Shown here: in pieces, positions 50,281 through 58,710 of the stretch
Position numbering within the stretch: position 1 is the stretch's first letter
Layout of the letters: each line of letters begins with the position of its first letter
Source of the DNA: Streptomyces changanensis
Lineage (GTDB): Bacteria; Actinomycetota; Actinomycetes; Streptomycetales; Streptomycetaceae
Assembly: GCF_024600715.1 (NCBI RefSeq)
Contig: NZ_CP102332.1
Span: 744,001-808,000 of the forward strand
Reading direction: 5' to 3'
DNA: 64,000 nucleotides
The notes under the pieces: model-generated
Database searches by the model: none
Seen by the model: only the letters and a program-made list of their open reading frames with translations
What the model was told of the DNA's origin: nothing
Translations under genes and position numbers: made by a program

Positions 50281-51047
50281 GAGGCGATCCGGAGGTCGCC
50301 CGCGTCGCCGAAGGTCAGGCGGCAGGTGTCGGCGCGGTAGGTGGCGACGGAGACCGCGGCCGTGCGGCCTCCGGAGAGGTACCGCGTGGTGACGACGAGG
50401 ACCGGCGCGCCGGGGAGGCGGTCGAGCTCCTTGGCGTCGTCCGCGCGGGCCGAGCCCAGCTCGACGGCGCGGTCCTGGCCCTCCAGCGGCAGCCGCTCCA
50501 ACTCCCGCAGCACGCGGCGCGCCAGGGCGGTGCCGCTCTGCGTCCCGGGCACCACCAGGCCGGGCACCGAGGAGGCGGGCACGTACAGCTGCTCCGCCGC
50601 GACGGCCTGGCCCTGCGTCGCCCGCAGCCTGCGGACCACGTACACGGGACCGTCGGCGTGCGCGGCCCCACCGGTACCGGCGTCGGACTCGGCGTCCAAG
50701 AGGCGCAGGACGGCGACGGGCGGCTCAGCGGCGGCGCAGTCGACGGCCTGCCAGCTGTCGTCGCCCGCGGCGGGCCAGCGGTGCCGGGCGGTGGAGACGT
50801 CGACGCCGACGCGCGGCGGGGCGACGGTCGTGCCGACGCCGCGGCGGCGCTGCAGGCGGCCCTCCAGCTCCAGCTGTTCGAGCGCCTGGCGGAGCGTGGC
50901 GCGCGCGACGCCGAAGCGCGCGGCGAGCTCGCGCTCGTTGGGCAGGATCTCCCCGACCTGGAACTCGGAGTCGAGCGCCTCGCCGAGCACGGTCTTCAGG
51001 TGCCAGTACTTGGGCTCCGGCACCGTTTCCAGCTGCGTGGTCCCCAC
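50277..51047 (-). CDS. GntR family (HutC/UTRA) transcriptional regulator
   Basis: Regulator of 256 residues. The winged helix reads YWHLKTVLGEALDSEFQVGE, LPNERELAARFGVARATLRQALEQLELEGRL (read in parts) and ends RRRGVGTTVA. The UTRA effector domain fills the rest (VYVVRRLRATQGQAVAAEQLYVP, LDRLPGAPVLVVTTRYLSGGRTAAVSVATYRAD in parts). The GTG at 51047 is chosen because GGAGGATCAGG lies before it. Upstream codons do not look like family sequence. A TTGGTC/GACCAA element lies 100 bases upstream. DasR-like regulators of aminosugar metabolism belong to this subfamily. Confidence 0.9.
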   Translation of the reverse strand: MGTTQLETVPEPKYWHLKTVLGEALDSEFQVGEILPNERELAARFGVARATLRQALEQLELEGRLQRRRGVGTTVAPPRVGVDVSTARHRWPAAGDDSWQAVDCAAAEPPVAVLRLLDAESDAGTGGAAHADGPVYVVRRLRATQGQAVAAEQLYVPASSVPGLVVPGTQSGTALARRVLRELERLPLEGQDRAVELGSARADDAKELDRLPGAPVLVVTTRYLSGGRTAAVSVATYRADTCRLTFGDAGDLRIAS

Positions 51048-51147
51048 CCTGATCCTCCGCGATCGCCGTGTACCGGACGACTTTTCCTCGGCCTTGTTTA
51101 TTAAAGGACCCTGCACTATCCCTGTGACCATAGGACGGGGCACCCGC

Positions 51148-51161
51148 TTGGTCAAGACCAA
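51148..51161. promoter_or_regulatory. dre-like inverted repeat TTGGTC-AA-GACCAA
   Basis: Perfect 6-base arms around AA, in the gap upstream of the GntR gene and before the hydrolase gene. The TGGTC...GACCA form matches sites bound by HutC-subfamily GntR regulators such as DasR (TGGTCTAGACCA-type). Autoregulation is inferred. Confidence 0.55.
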
Positions 51162-51336
51162 TCGTGGCCGAAGCGGGGAACGCGGCGGCGGGGCGTGGCC
51201 GAGCTGCGGCCGAACAGGGGGCTACCGCCCGGTAATCGCGGCTGACAAGCTGTCCGCACGAAGCGGGGCGGGCATCGGGCCGTGCCCGGCGGGCGAGCGT
51301 CCGCGGGGCCCGCCCGGCGGACACAGGGAGGGTGAC

Positions 51337-52254
51337 GTGGCCGCGGAGGTCTCGTTCACGGTGGACACGCCGCGGGGGCCGCGTGCGCTGTCCGTGCGGT
51401 ACGAGCGCAGGGGTGCAGGGGAACCCCTCCTGCTGCTGCACGGGATAGGGATAGGGCACCACTGGCAGGCGTGGGAGCCGGTGCTGGACGTCCTGGCTCG
51501 CGAGCGGGACGTGATCGCCGCGGATCTGCCCGGGTTCGGGGCGTCGGGGGCGCTGCCCGACGGACTCGCGTACGGGCCGGCGACGGTCGTGCCGGCCCTC
51601 GGGGCCCTCTGCGCGGCGCTGGGGGTCGACCGTCCGCACGTGGCGGGCAACTCCCTGGGGGGCCTGTTGGCGCTGGGGATGGGCCGGGCCGGGCTCGCCC
51701 GGTCGGTCACGGCGCTGTCGCCGGCCGGATTCTGGTCGGAGGGCGAGCGGAGGTACGCGTTCGCGACCCTGCGGGTGATGCGGCTGGTCGCCCGCGCGCT
51801 GCCGGTGCCGCTCATCGGGCGGCTGTCGCGGTCGGCCGCCGGGCGGGTGGCGCTGACCGGCGCCGTCTACGCCCGGCCCGCCCGCCGCTCGCCGGAGGCG
51901 GTGGTCGCCGAGACGCCGGCACTGCGCACGGCCGCCGGCTTCGAGGAGACGCTGGCGGCCGGGCGGGGCGTACCGTACCGGGAGGACGTGCCCGGCGTGC
52001 CCGTGACGATCGCCTGGGGCACGCGGGACCGCCTGCTACTGCCGCGGCAGGGCGTCCGCGCGCGGGGCGTGCTGCCCGGGGCCCGCCTGGTGCGGCTGCC
52101 GGGGTGCGGGCACGTGCCCATGCACGACGACCCGGCGCTCGTCGCGCGCGTCGTCCTGGACGGCAGCGGCGGCCGGGCCGGCCGCCGGGCCCACCCTGGT
52201 CGCGGCGCCGCGGCTCCCGACACCACGGCCGTGGAGGGCCCGGCGCACCCCTGA
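51337..52254 (+). CDS. Alpha/beta-fold hydrolase
   Basis: Serine hydrolase of 305 residues. LLLHGIGIGHHWQAW is the HG oxyanion segment, VIAADLPGFGASG follows, VAGNSLGGLLAL holds the nucleophile Ser in GNSLG, AWGTRDRLLLPRQG the Asp, and LPGCGHVPMHDDP the His. The C-terminal 40 residues (GRAGRRAHPGRGAAAPDTT) look non-catalytic and lie opposite the remnant of the EamA gene. The start is GTG at 51337 after AGGGAGGG. Substrate unknown. It could be an esterase, epoxide hydrolase or haloalkane dehalogenase relative. Confidence 0.9.
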   Translation: MAAEVSFTVDTPRGPRALSVRYERRGAGEPLLLLHGIGIGHHWQAWEPVLDVLARERDVIAADLPGFGASGALPDGLAYGPATVVPALGALCAALGVDRPHVAGNSLGGLLALGMGRAGLARSVTALSPAGFWSEGERRYAFATLRVMRLVARALPVPLIGRLSRSAAGRVALTGAVYARPARRSPEAVVAETPALRTAAGFEETLAAGRGVPYREDVPGVPVTIAWGTRDRLLLPRQGVRARGVLPGARLVRLPGCGHVPMHDDPALVARVVLDGSGGRAGRRAHPGRGAAAPDTTAVEGPAHP

Positions 52255-53141
52255 CAGACCGCGCGGGACGACGCCCGTGAACACTCCGGAGCCGAACGCC
52301 ACCCCGGCGCCCACGAGGGCGCTGCCCACCGCCTGGACCGGTCCGTACGAGCCGGCGGCCACGAGCGGCGCGGTGAGCGCGGCGGACACCGGGATCAGAC
52401 CGGAGAAGAGCGTCGCCCGCTCGGCGCCGATCCGCTGCACGCCCATGTACCAGCAGACGAACCCGACGACCGTGACGACGACGGCCTGCCACAGCAGCGC
52501 CACCGCCTCCGCCGGGGCGGGGAGCCGCAGGGCGTCCGCCCCGCCGGTGACCGTGGCGAGCAGGGCGGACTCCACGGCGGCGACCCCGCACACCGTCGCC
52601 GCCAGCAGCCTCGGGCCCAGCGGCTTCAGGACCGGGACGGCCAGCACCGCGAAGCCCACCTCGCCGGCGAGGGCGCACACCGAGAAGAGCACGCCGGCCA
52701 CGTCGGTGCGCCCCCACCCCTGCACGGTGAGGGCACCGACGGCGACCAGCACCGACCCGTACAGCACGGGCCGCGCGGGCCTGCGGCCTCCAGGAGCGGT
52801 ACCAGGACGGCGACCACGACGGGCGCGCAGCCGACGAGGACGCCCGGCACGGCCGGCTCCGCGGTGCGCTCGGCGGCGAGCACCGCGAGGTTGAAACCGA
52901 CCATGCCGATGGCGGCCAGGGCGGCGAGGCGGACCCACGAGGCGGCGGACAGGGCGCGCAGGGGCGCCGGTCCGCCACGACCCGACAGGGGCAGGAGGAG
53001 CAGGCAGGCGAGCCCGTACCGGAGGGCCTGGCCGCCCGCGTACGGGTAGGAGCCGAGGACGCTGTTGGCGGTGAAGGAGGCGCCGACGAGGACGCAGGCG
53101 AAGGCCGCGAGGAGGGCGCCGCTCCGTGAGGTGGCGGTCAT
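52240..53141 (-). pseudogene. EamA family (DMT) transporter, frameshifted
   Basis: A drug/metabolite exporter interrupted by a frameshift. From ATG at 53141 the first half reads MTATSRSGALLAAFACVLVG through VVVAVLVPLLEAA (five helices, near 52785). The second half continues in another frame from about 52790 with RPVLYGSVLVAVGALTVQGW through WYMGVQRIGAERATLFSGLIPVSAALTAP (in parts) to LVGAGVAFGSGVFTG. The two halves together form a normal ten-helix EamA protein of about 300 residues. A single missing base in the GC-rich stretch 52775-52795 would explain it. The downstream end is uncertain because the frame stays open opposite the hydrolase gene. Divergent from a MocR-type gene that is also broken. 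Confidence 0.8.
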
Positions 53142-53177
53142 GACGTCGACGCTAGGGAACGTGGTTGTCCTGCTTGA

Positions 53178-53212
53178 GGACCACTTTCCTCCTTTCTTCG
53201 GGGACCACTTTC
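53178..53212. promoter_or_regulatory. Direct repeats GGACCACTTTC in the EamA-MocR promoter
   Basis: The 11-base sequence GGACCACTTTC occurs at 53178-53188 and 53202-53212, 24 bases apart, in the 137-base divergent gap. GTGGTTGTCC at 53161 is a diverged inverted copy. MocR-type regulators typically bind two direct repeats plus one inverted repeat in their promoters. Confidence 0.6.
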
Positions 53213-53278
53213 TGCTCGGCAACCTAGTGCGCGGCACTGACAACGCCCGCCGGCGCGGCGCCTTGTAGGGTCCCGGTC

Positions 53279-54778
53279 ATGTCGGTACGCGAAGAGGGAG
53301 GCGGAACATGGGAGTTGCTGGCCCCGGCGGCGGCCGCGCCGGCCCGCGGACGGGGCCGCGCCCTCCAGGAGTCCCTGCGCGGCGCGGTGCGCTCCGGGCG
53401 GCTCGCGGCCGGGACGCGCCTGCCGTCGACCCGGGAGCTGGCGGCCGAACTGGGGGTGTCGCGCGGGCTGGTGACGGAGGCGTACGAGCAGCTGACCGCC
53501 GAGGGGTACCTGCGCAGCGCCCGGGGGGCGGGGACGTGGGTCGGTGACGCGGTGCGCGCGGCCGCGCCGGGCGGCGTGCGGGACCTGGCACCGCACTCCC
53601 CCGGCGTGCGCGTGGACTTCCGGCCGGGGGTCCCGGACCTGTCGCTGTTCCCGCGCGCGGCGTGGGCCGCGGCGTAAAAGACGGCGCTGGGCGGGCTGGC
53701 GCACCGGCAGTTCGGCTATCCGGACCCGCGCGGCCTGCCGGAGCTGCGGACCGCCCTGGCCGCGCTCCTGACCCGGCGGCGGGGCGTGGTGGCGGACCCG
53801 GAGCGGCTGGTGGTGTGCGCGGGTGTGGCGCAGGCGCTGACGTTGGTGGGGGCCGTCCTGCGGGAGCGCGGTGAGCGGTCGGTGGGGGTGGAGGATCCGG
53901 GCAGCCCCCACCACGGCACGCTCTTCGCGGCGGTCGGGCTGCGCGCCGTCGGGGTGCCGCTGGACTCCGAGGGGCCGGAGCCGGCGGCGCTGGCCGCCTC
54001 GGGCGTCCGGGCGGTCGTGACGACACCGGCGCACCAGTTCCCGCTGGGGATCGGGTACTCGGCGGGGCGGCGAGCCGCGCTGCTCGACTGGGCGCGCGGC
54101 GTGGACGGGTGGGTGGTCGAGGACGACTACGACGGCGACTTCCGCTACGACCGGGAGCCCGTCGGCGCGCTGCAGGGGCTCGACCCGGAGCGGGTCGTCC
54201 ACACCGGTTCGGTGAGCAAGTCGCTCGCCCCGGGGCTGCGGCTGGGATGGCTGCTGCTGCCGGAGTCCCTGGCGGAGGCCGTGGTCGAGCGGAAGCGGAT
54301 GGCGGACCTCGGCTATCCGGTGCTCGACCAGGCGGTGTTGGCGGACTTCGTCACGCGCGGCGGCTACGACCGGCACCTGCGACGGTGCCGCAGCGCGTAC
54401 CGCGAGCGACGGGACGCCCTGGTGCGCGCGCTGGCGGCGGACCTGCCGGGCACGGAGGTCAGCGGCATCGCCGCGGGACTGCACGTCATCGCGCGCGTAC
54501 CGGCGCGGTACGGGCCGGCGCCCGTCCTCCTGGAGCGGGCGGCCGCGGCGGGCGTCGGGCTGCGCGCGCTCACCGACTACGGCACGGACCGGGACGATGC
54601 CTGCGGACGCCCCGCCCGTGGCGCGGGCGGAGGCCCCGCCCGTGGCGCGGGCGGAGGCACGGGCCGGGGCGGTGTGGCGTTGGTGCTGGGGTACGCGCAC
54701 CTGGCCCCGGCGGACATCGCGCGCGGCGTCCGCACCCTGGCGGAAGCCGTGCGCGGGAGGGGGCCGGGCGCCCCTTAG
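53279..54778 (+). pseudogene. MocR/PdxR-type PLP-domain regulator with in-frame TAA
   Basis: GntR-type winged helix fused to an aminotransferase fold. Residues 1-75 hold [50 protein letters not shown] (read in parts). After [17 protein letters not shown] a TAA stop occurs at 53675-53677. The same frame then continues without any shift: [62 protein letters not shown] and the PLP-Lys HTGSVSKSLAPGLRLGWLL, to a stop at 54778. So one nonsense codon splits an otherwise intact gene of about 499 codons. The C-terminal part has GRGGGPAR-like repeats (54606-54660). Divergent from the frameshifted EamA gene. Confidence 0.85.
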
Positions 54779-54838
54779 GTCGGTACGGAAAGGCCCGCGT
54801 GGCCCGGCGGGTGGCCGACGCCGCTCTCCGGACCGGAC

Positions 54839-55261
54839 CTACGGAGCGTCGGGGGCATTGGTCCAGGCGCGCTCGCACAGGACGAGCCGGTAGCCGTCCG
54901 GGTCCTCGACGGTCACGCCCCACTCGTTCCAGTACGGGTTGGGGGAGGTGACGCGGCGGCCCCCGTGCGCCTCCAGACGGGCGACGAGGTCGTCGGGGAC
55001 GGGCTCCTCCAGGTACAGGACGAGGAGGTCCTCGTCGGTGGGGCGCGCCTCGGCGTGGCGGTCGGGGGCGCCGACCAGTTCGAGGTGCCAGGAGGCCCCG
55101 GGCAGGCCCAGCATCAGCAGGTCGTGGGCACCGGGCTCGCCGTCTGCGGGCTTGCGGTACACGACCCGCAGGCCGAGCCCGTCGGTCCAGAACCGCTCGG
55201 CGGCCCCCAGGTCACGCGACGGGCGGGCGACACGGACGTGGGTGCGGGCGTGGACGGACAC
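54839..55261 (-). CDS. VOC family (glyoxalase-like) protein
   Basis: Single VOC protein of 140 residues. It reads VSVHARTHVRVARPSRDLGAAERFWTDGLGL, with His in THVRVA and the classic paired betaalphabetabetabeta, then LEDLLVLYLEEPVPDDLVARLEAHGGRRV and a C-terminal WGVTVEDPDGYRLVLCE (all read in parts), where the Glu is the usual final metal ligand. The start is GTG at 55261 with AGGAGGAACC directly upstream. No neighbour suggests a specific reaction. Confidence 0.88.
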   Translation of the reverse strand: MSVHARTHVRVARPSRDLGAAERFWTDGLGLRVVYRKPADGEPGAHDLLMLGLPGASWHLELVGAPDRHAEARPTDEDLLVLYLEEPVPDDLVARLEAHGGRRVTSPNPYWNEWGVTVEDPDGYRLVLCERAWTNAPDAP

Positions 55262-55371
55262 GGGTTCCTCCTGGTGTGCCGGTCTGCGCCGGCGGGGTGG
55301 GGGGCGTGGTGGGAGCGTAGGCCGCGGGCACGCGGCCGGTCGATCGGCCCTTCGGCCTCGGCCCCCAGTCG

Positions 55372-55443
55372 CCCGTCCCCGGTCGCCGGTCCCCCGTCCC
55401 CGGTCGCCGGTCGCCCGTCCCCGGTCGCCGGTCTCCGGTCGCC
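55372..55443. repeat. Three 21-base-period tandem repeats
   Basis: A unit beginning CCCGTCCCCGGTCGCCGG occurs at 55372, 55393 and 55414, followed by a shorter partial copy. No gene covers this stretch. The region 55262-55593 otherwise shows only GC-rich intergenic DNA. Confidence 0.8.
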
Positions 55444-55593
55444 GATCCCGCTCCGGTCGTACGGGGAGGGGGCGGGGCCCGTGTGCGGTCGGAGGTCCTC
55501 CGCCGCGGGTCCCGGCCGGTGCCACGGGCCGCCGGGCGTAGGGCGGTTGGCGCCCGGGCGGCGCTGTCAGTGGCGGGGCCTACGGTCGGAGGC

Positions 55594-55959
55594 ATGACGC
55601 GACCCGTTCGGGCACTCGCCCACGCACACCCGCCCGTCCTGGATTCCTCACGCCCGGGGCGATCGCTCCGCCCGGAGACGTCGGGCGGGCCCATCCCGCA
55701 CGGGACCGCCGGCCCCGAGACGCGCCCCCGGTTCTCCTCCGGTCGGCTGCCGCCTCCTCGGACACCGGCGCGGACTCCGCTCGCCGTGGCCGACGCCGCC
55801 GCGGGTGACCGCCGCCACCGGGTGCGGGAGGCGGACGGCGCCCCCGGCCGCACGTGCCGGTGGTGGGCGGAGCACCCGGCCGGGCACGGCCCCCGCGATC
55901 TCGCGCCCGGGGTGCGGACGGCGCGCCGCGGGACGACGGTCGGCGGGGGTGCGCGGTGA
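55594..55959 (+). CDS. Doubtful hypothetical protein coupled to the DUF6493 gene
   Basis: A 121-codon frame from ATG (GGAGGC just before it) starting MTRPVRALAHAHPPVLDSSR and rich in Pro, Arg, Gly and Thr. It has a high GC third position and its stop overlaps the GTG of the next gene (GTGA). It shows no predicted fold, signal peptide or recognised domain. It may be a real small gene, the remnant of a larger one, or chance open frame in GC-rich DNA. Confidence 0.3.
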   Translation: MTRPVRALAHAHPPVLDSSRPGRSLRPETSGGPIPHGTAGPETRPRFSSGRLPPPRTPARTPLAVADAAAGDRRHRVREADGAPGRTCRWWAEHPAGHGPRDLAPGVRTARRGTTVGGGAR

Positions 55960-58607
55960 CGGAGCTGCTGGACGTGGTGCGACAGGGCCGGTTCCGGGAC
56001 GTGCCCGGGCTGGTGAGGGAGCTCGCCCCGGCGGACCGGGCCGCCGCGCAGAGCGGGTTGAAGGCGCTGCGCGCGGAGGTGCGCGACTGGGGCTGGGACC
56101 GCTGGGACGAGGGGTGCGCCGTCCAGCGGGCCCTCCTCGTGGCGGGTGCCGCCTGCCACGGCGACGCGGCCGCGGCGGGCGCGTGGATCGCCGCCCGCGA
56201 CCTCCGGCGCTGGGTACCGGTCCCCTACGAGCAGGTGCTGGAGGCGGTGGCCGACCGGGACCCGGCGTGGCTGGGTGACGTGGCGCACCGGCTCGCGGGC
56301 CGCTCGGCCACGGCGCGGGACGACTACCCCCTCATCCGCGAGCTGGTACGGCGCGCGGGGTGCGCGGTGCCGAAGACGGACGGCTACGTGTACGGCTGGG
56401 TGGACTCGCTGTCGCGGCGCGGGGCGCGGCCGGACCTGGCGTCCGACCCGCAGGCGCCGGACCTGGTGCCCCGCCTGTTCGAGACCGCGGAGGCGGCCGA
56501 GGGCCTGGTGTGGCGCAAGGACTGGACGGAGGCGCTCGTGGCGCTCCCCGCCGCCGGCACCGTCACCCGGCCGGTCCTCGTGGACGGGTGCGTGTCGCGG
56601 CTCCTGCGCGGCGGCCGGCAAGGCGACGTGCGGTTCTTCCTCGGGCTGTTGTCGGCCCTGGAGCTCACGGCGGACGAGGAGCGGGCGCACACGGCCGACT
56701 GGGCGGCATTGGCGGCGGACGCCCCGTCGACGGTGGCGGGGTACGCCCTGGAGGTGCTGTCCCGGCTGGCCGCGTCCGGTCACCTGCCGGTGCGGCAGGC
56801 CGCCGAGGCGGCCGCCTCGGTGCTGTTCCGCACGGAGAAGAAGCTCGTGCGCGCCCAACTGTCGCTGCTCGACCGGATCCTGCGGGACGACCCCGGCGCG
56901 GCCGGGGAGCTGCTGCCGGTGGTGGCCGAGCTGTTCGGGCACGAGGACACCGACGTGCAGGAGCGGGCGGTGAAGCTGGTGGGCCGGCACCTCGGCGCGG
57001 TGGACGCGGACGTGCGCGGCGCCCTGGCCGGTACCGCCGTCGAGCTGCTGAGCCCCGTGCACCGGGACCTGGCGGCCCAGGTGTTCGGCGGGCTGCCCGC
57101 GCCGGCCGGTACGGACGGCCCGTACGAGGAGTTGCTGCCGCCCGCCCCGGAGCGGCAGCGCGTGGCTCCGGCCGCGGGGACGCTGCCGGAGCTGGTCGGG
57201 CACCTGGCCGTGGCGCTCCGCCCCGGTGAGCCGGACCCGATCGACGACGAGCGGGTGCTCGACGGGCTCGTACGCCACGCCCACGCGGACCCGGACTCGC
57301 TGCGCGAGGCGGTGACGGCGCTCCTGCCGGGTGTGTGGTGGCGCGACGAGACACGGCTCGGTCCGCAGCGGCTGGACGGGCTGCACCTGGTCCTGGCCGC
57401 GCTGCTGGGCCGGGTCGACCCCGGGGACCTGCGTCGCGCGCTGCGGCGGGAGGCGGCACCGGAGGCGTGCGTTCACGACCGGCTCGCGCACGTCCGGCTC
57501 GCGCGGACACGGGAGGTGGCACTGCGGGTGCGGACCGAGCCGCTGCCCTTCCTGCTGGCCACGCCCACCTGGCACACGGGGTCGGTGGACGCCGCCGAGC
57601 TGGTCGCGCGGCTGGCGGAGTACCGGCGGCTGGACGTGCGGCCCGCGGAGTGCGACCTCGCGCAGGCCCTGCTGCGCGTCGAGCGGAGGGGCCCGGGGAC
57701 GGCCGCGGCCGCTGAGGCGGCGGCCGCGCTGGGCACGCCGGCGGGAGAGCGCCTCGCCGCCGCCCTGCTGGAGGGCCGGTCGGGGTACGGGCCGGGCACC
57801 CGGGTCGTCGTCGAGGTCGCGCGGCCCGCCCGGGCGCGGGACGTGAACCGCCCGCCCGTGGTCGGCGCGGCCGTGACGACGCCGGAACCGCCCGGGATGC
57901 GGCAGTGGTTCCCGCCGGGGCTGCGGGCCCTGGCGCGGCCGTTCGCGGGTACGGACGACGGCTGCCACTGCTGGGGGACGGTGAGCGGGCACCTGTTGAC
58001 GGTGCTGCCCGAGGACCGGGAGACGCTCGCGGCGTGGCTGCTGCCGCAGGTCACGCGCGCCGTCGACGACGAGGGGCGGGACGGCGCGCGGTTCCTGCCG
58101 GCCCTCGCCGAGGCGGGCGGGGAGGCGGGACCCTCGCTGCACCTCGCGCTGGCGTGCGGACTCGGCGCGCGGCACTCGGAGGACCGGCTCGCCGCCGTCG
58201 ACGCGCTGCTGGTGCTGGCGACGCGCGGGGAACTGGACGCCGGCCGCCTCGGCCGGGACCTCGCGGAGCTGGTCCGCCTCGGCACGGTGAAGGTGAACCG
58301 GCTGGCCGACGCCGTGCGCACCGCCGCGGCGACGGGCGCGTACGCGACGGTGTGGACGGTACTGGCGGCCGCGCTGGCGCCGCTCCTCACCGGTGGTGAA
58401 CCGCCGCGCGGTCTGGGCGAGGTGCTGGCGGTGGCCGCGGACTGCGCCGAGCGGTGCGGTGACGCCCGGCACCTTCCCGGCGGGCCGCCGGAGGGGCTGG
58501 CCGGGACGGCGGCGCGGCGGGGGTCCTCGCGACTCGTCGTCCAGGCGAGACGGCTCGCGGGGGCACTGGAGATACCGGAGCGGCGACCGGCGCGTCGATC
58601 GACATAG
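55956..58607 (+). CDS. DUF6493-type large helical-repeat protein
   Basis: An 883-residue cytoplasmic protein with no signal peptide or membrane segment. The sequence is a string of Ala/Leu/Arg-rich helices such as ELLDVVRQGRFRDVPGLVREL, LAASGHLPVRQAAEAAASVLF and VQERAVKLVGRHLGAVDADVRGALAG, which resemble HEAT-type repeats around residues 225-365. The C-terminal part has two more recurring helices. In my recollection it matches Streptomyces DUF6493 proteins, whose function is unknown; they are sometimes near SWIM zinc-finger and VWA/MoxR genes, none of which is seen here. The GTG at 55956 is preferred for MTELLDVVRQGRF. The protein-binding scaffold role is inferred from repeat architecture. 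Confidence 0.75.
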   Translation: MTELLDVVRQGRFRDVPGLVRELAPADRAAAQSGLKALRAEVRDWGWDRWDEGCAVQRALLVAGAACHGDAAAAGAWIAARDLRRWVPVPYEQVLEAVADRDPAWLGDVAHRLAGRSATARDDYPLIRELVRRAGCAVPKTDGYVYGWVDSLSRRGARPDLASDPQAPDLVPRLFETAEAAEGLVWRKDWTEALVALPAAGTVTRPVLVDGCVSRLLRGGRQGDVRFFLGLLSALELTADEERAHTADWAALAADAPSTVAGYALEVLSRLAASGHLPVRQAAEAAASVLFRTEKKLVRAQLSLLDRILRDDPGAAGELLPVVAELFGHEDTDVQERAVKLVGRHLGAVDADVRGALAGTAVELLSPVHRDLAAQVFGGLPAPAGTDGPYEELLPPAPERQRVAPAAGTLPELVGHLAVALRPGEPDPIDDERVLDGLVRHAHADPDSLREAVTALLPGVWWRDETRLGPQRLDGLHLVLAALLGRVDPGDLRRALRREAAPEACVHDRLAHVRLARTREVALRVRTEPLPFLLATPTWHTGSVDAAELVARLAEYRRLDVRPAECDLAQALLRVERRGPGTAAAAEAAAALGTPAGERLAAALLEGRSGYGPGTRVVVEVARPARARDVNRPPVVGAAVTTPEPPGMRQWFPPGLRALARPFAGTDDGCHCWGTVSGHLLTVLPEDRETLAAWLLPQVTRAVDDEGRDGARFLPALAEAGGEAGPSLHLALACGLGARHSEDRLAAVDALLVLATRGELDAGRLGRDLAELVRLGTVKVNRLADAVRTAAATGAYATVWTVLAAALAPLLTGGEPPRGLGEVLAVAADCAERCGDARHLPGGPPEGLAGTAARRGSSRLVVQARRLAGALEIPERRPARRST

Positions 58608-58629
58608 CCGCAAACTGCAAAAATCAACC

Positions 58630-58653
58630 ATTAAACATGCAGATCCATGCTTA
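58630..58653. promoter_or_regulatory. AT-rich inverted repeat upstream of the ACT-GNAT gene
   Basis: TTAAACATG (58630-58638), CAGATC, CATGCTTAA (58645-58653): nine-base arms with one mismatch in the only clearly AT-rich stretch of this part of the window (58608-58680). It probably marks the promoter and an operator for a regulator not encoded nearby. Confidence 0.5.
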
Positions 58654-58710
58654 ACCAGGCAGTCACAAAGCGTTCGTGATCGCGCAACACCAGTGCGCGA
58701 GAGTGCTGCC

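Noticed and set aside
53279..53677. 132-residue GntR-only protein as a complete gene
   Set aside because: The frame continues past the TAA as a normal MocR aminotransferase domain, so a disrupted long gene is more likely.
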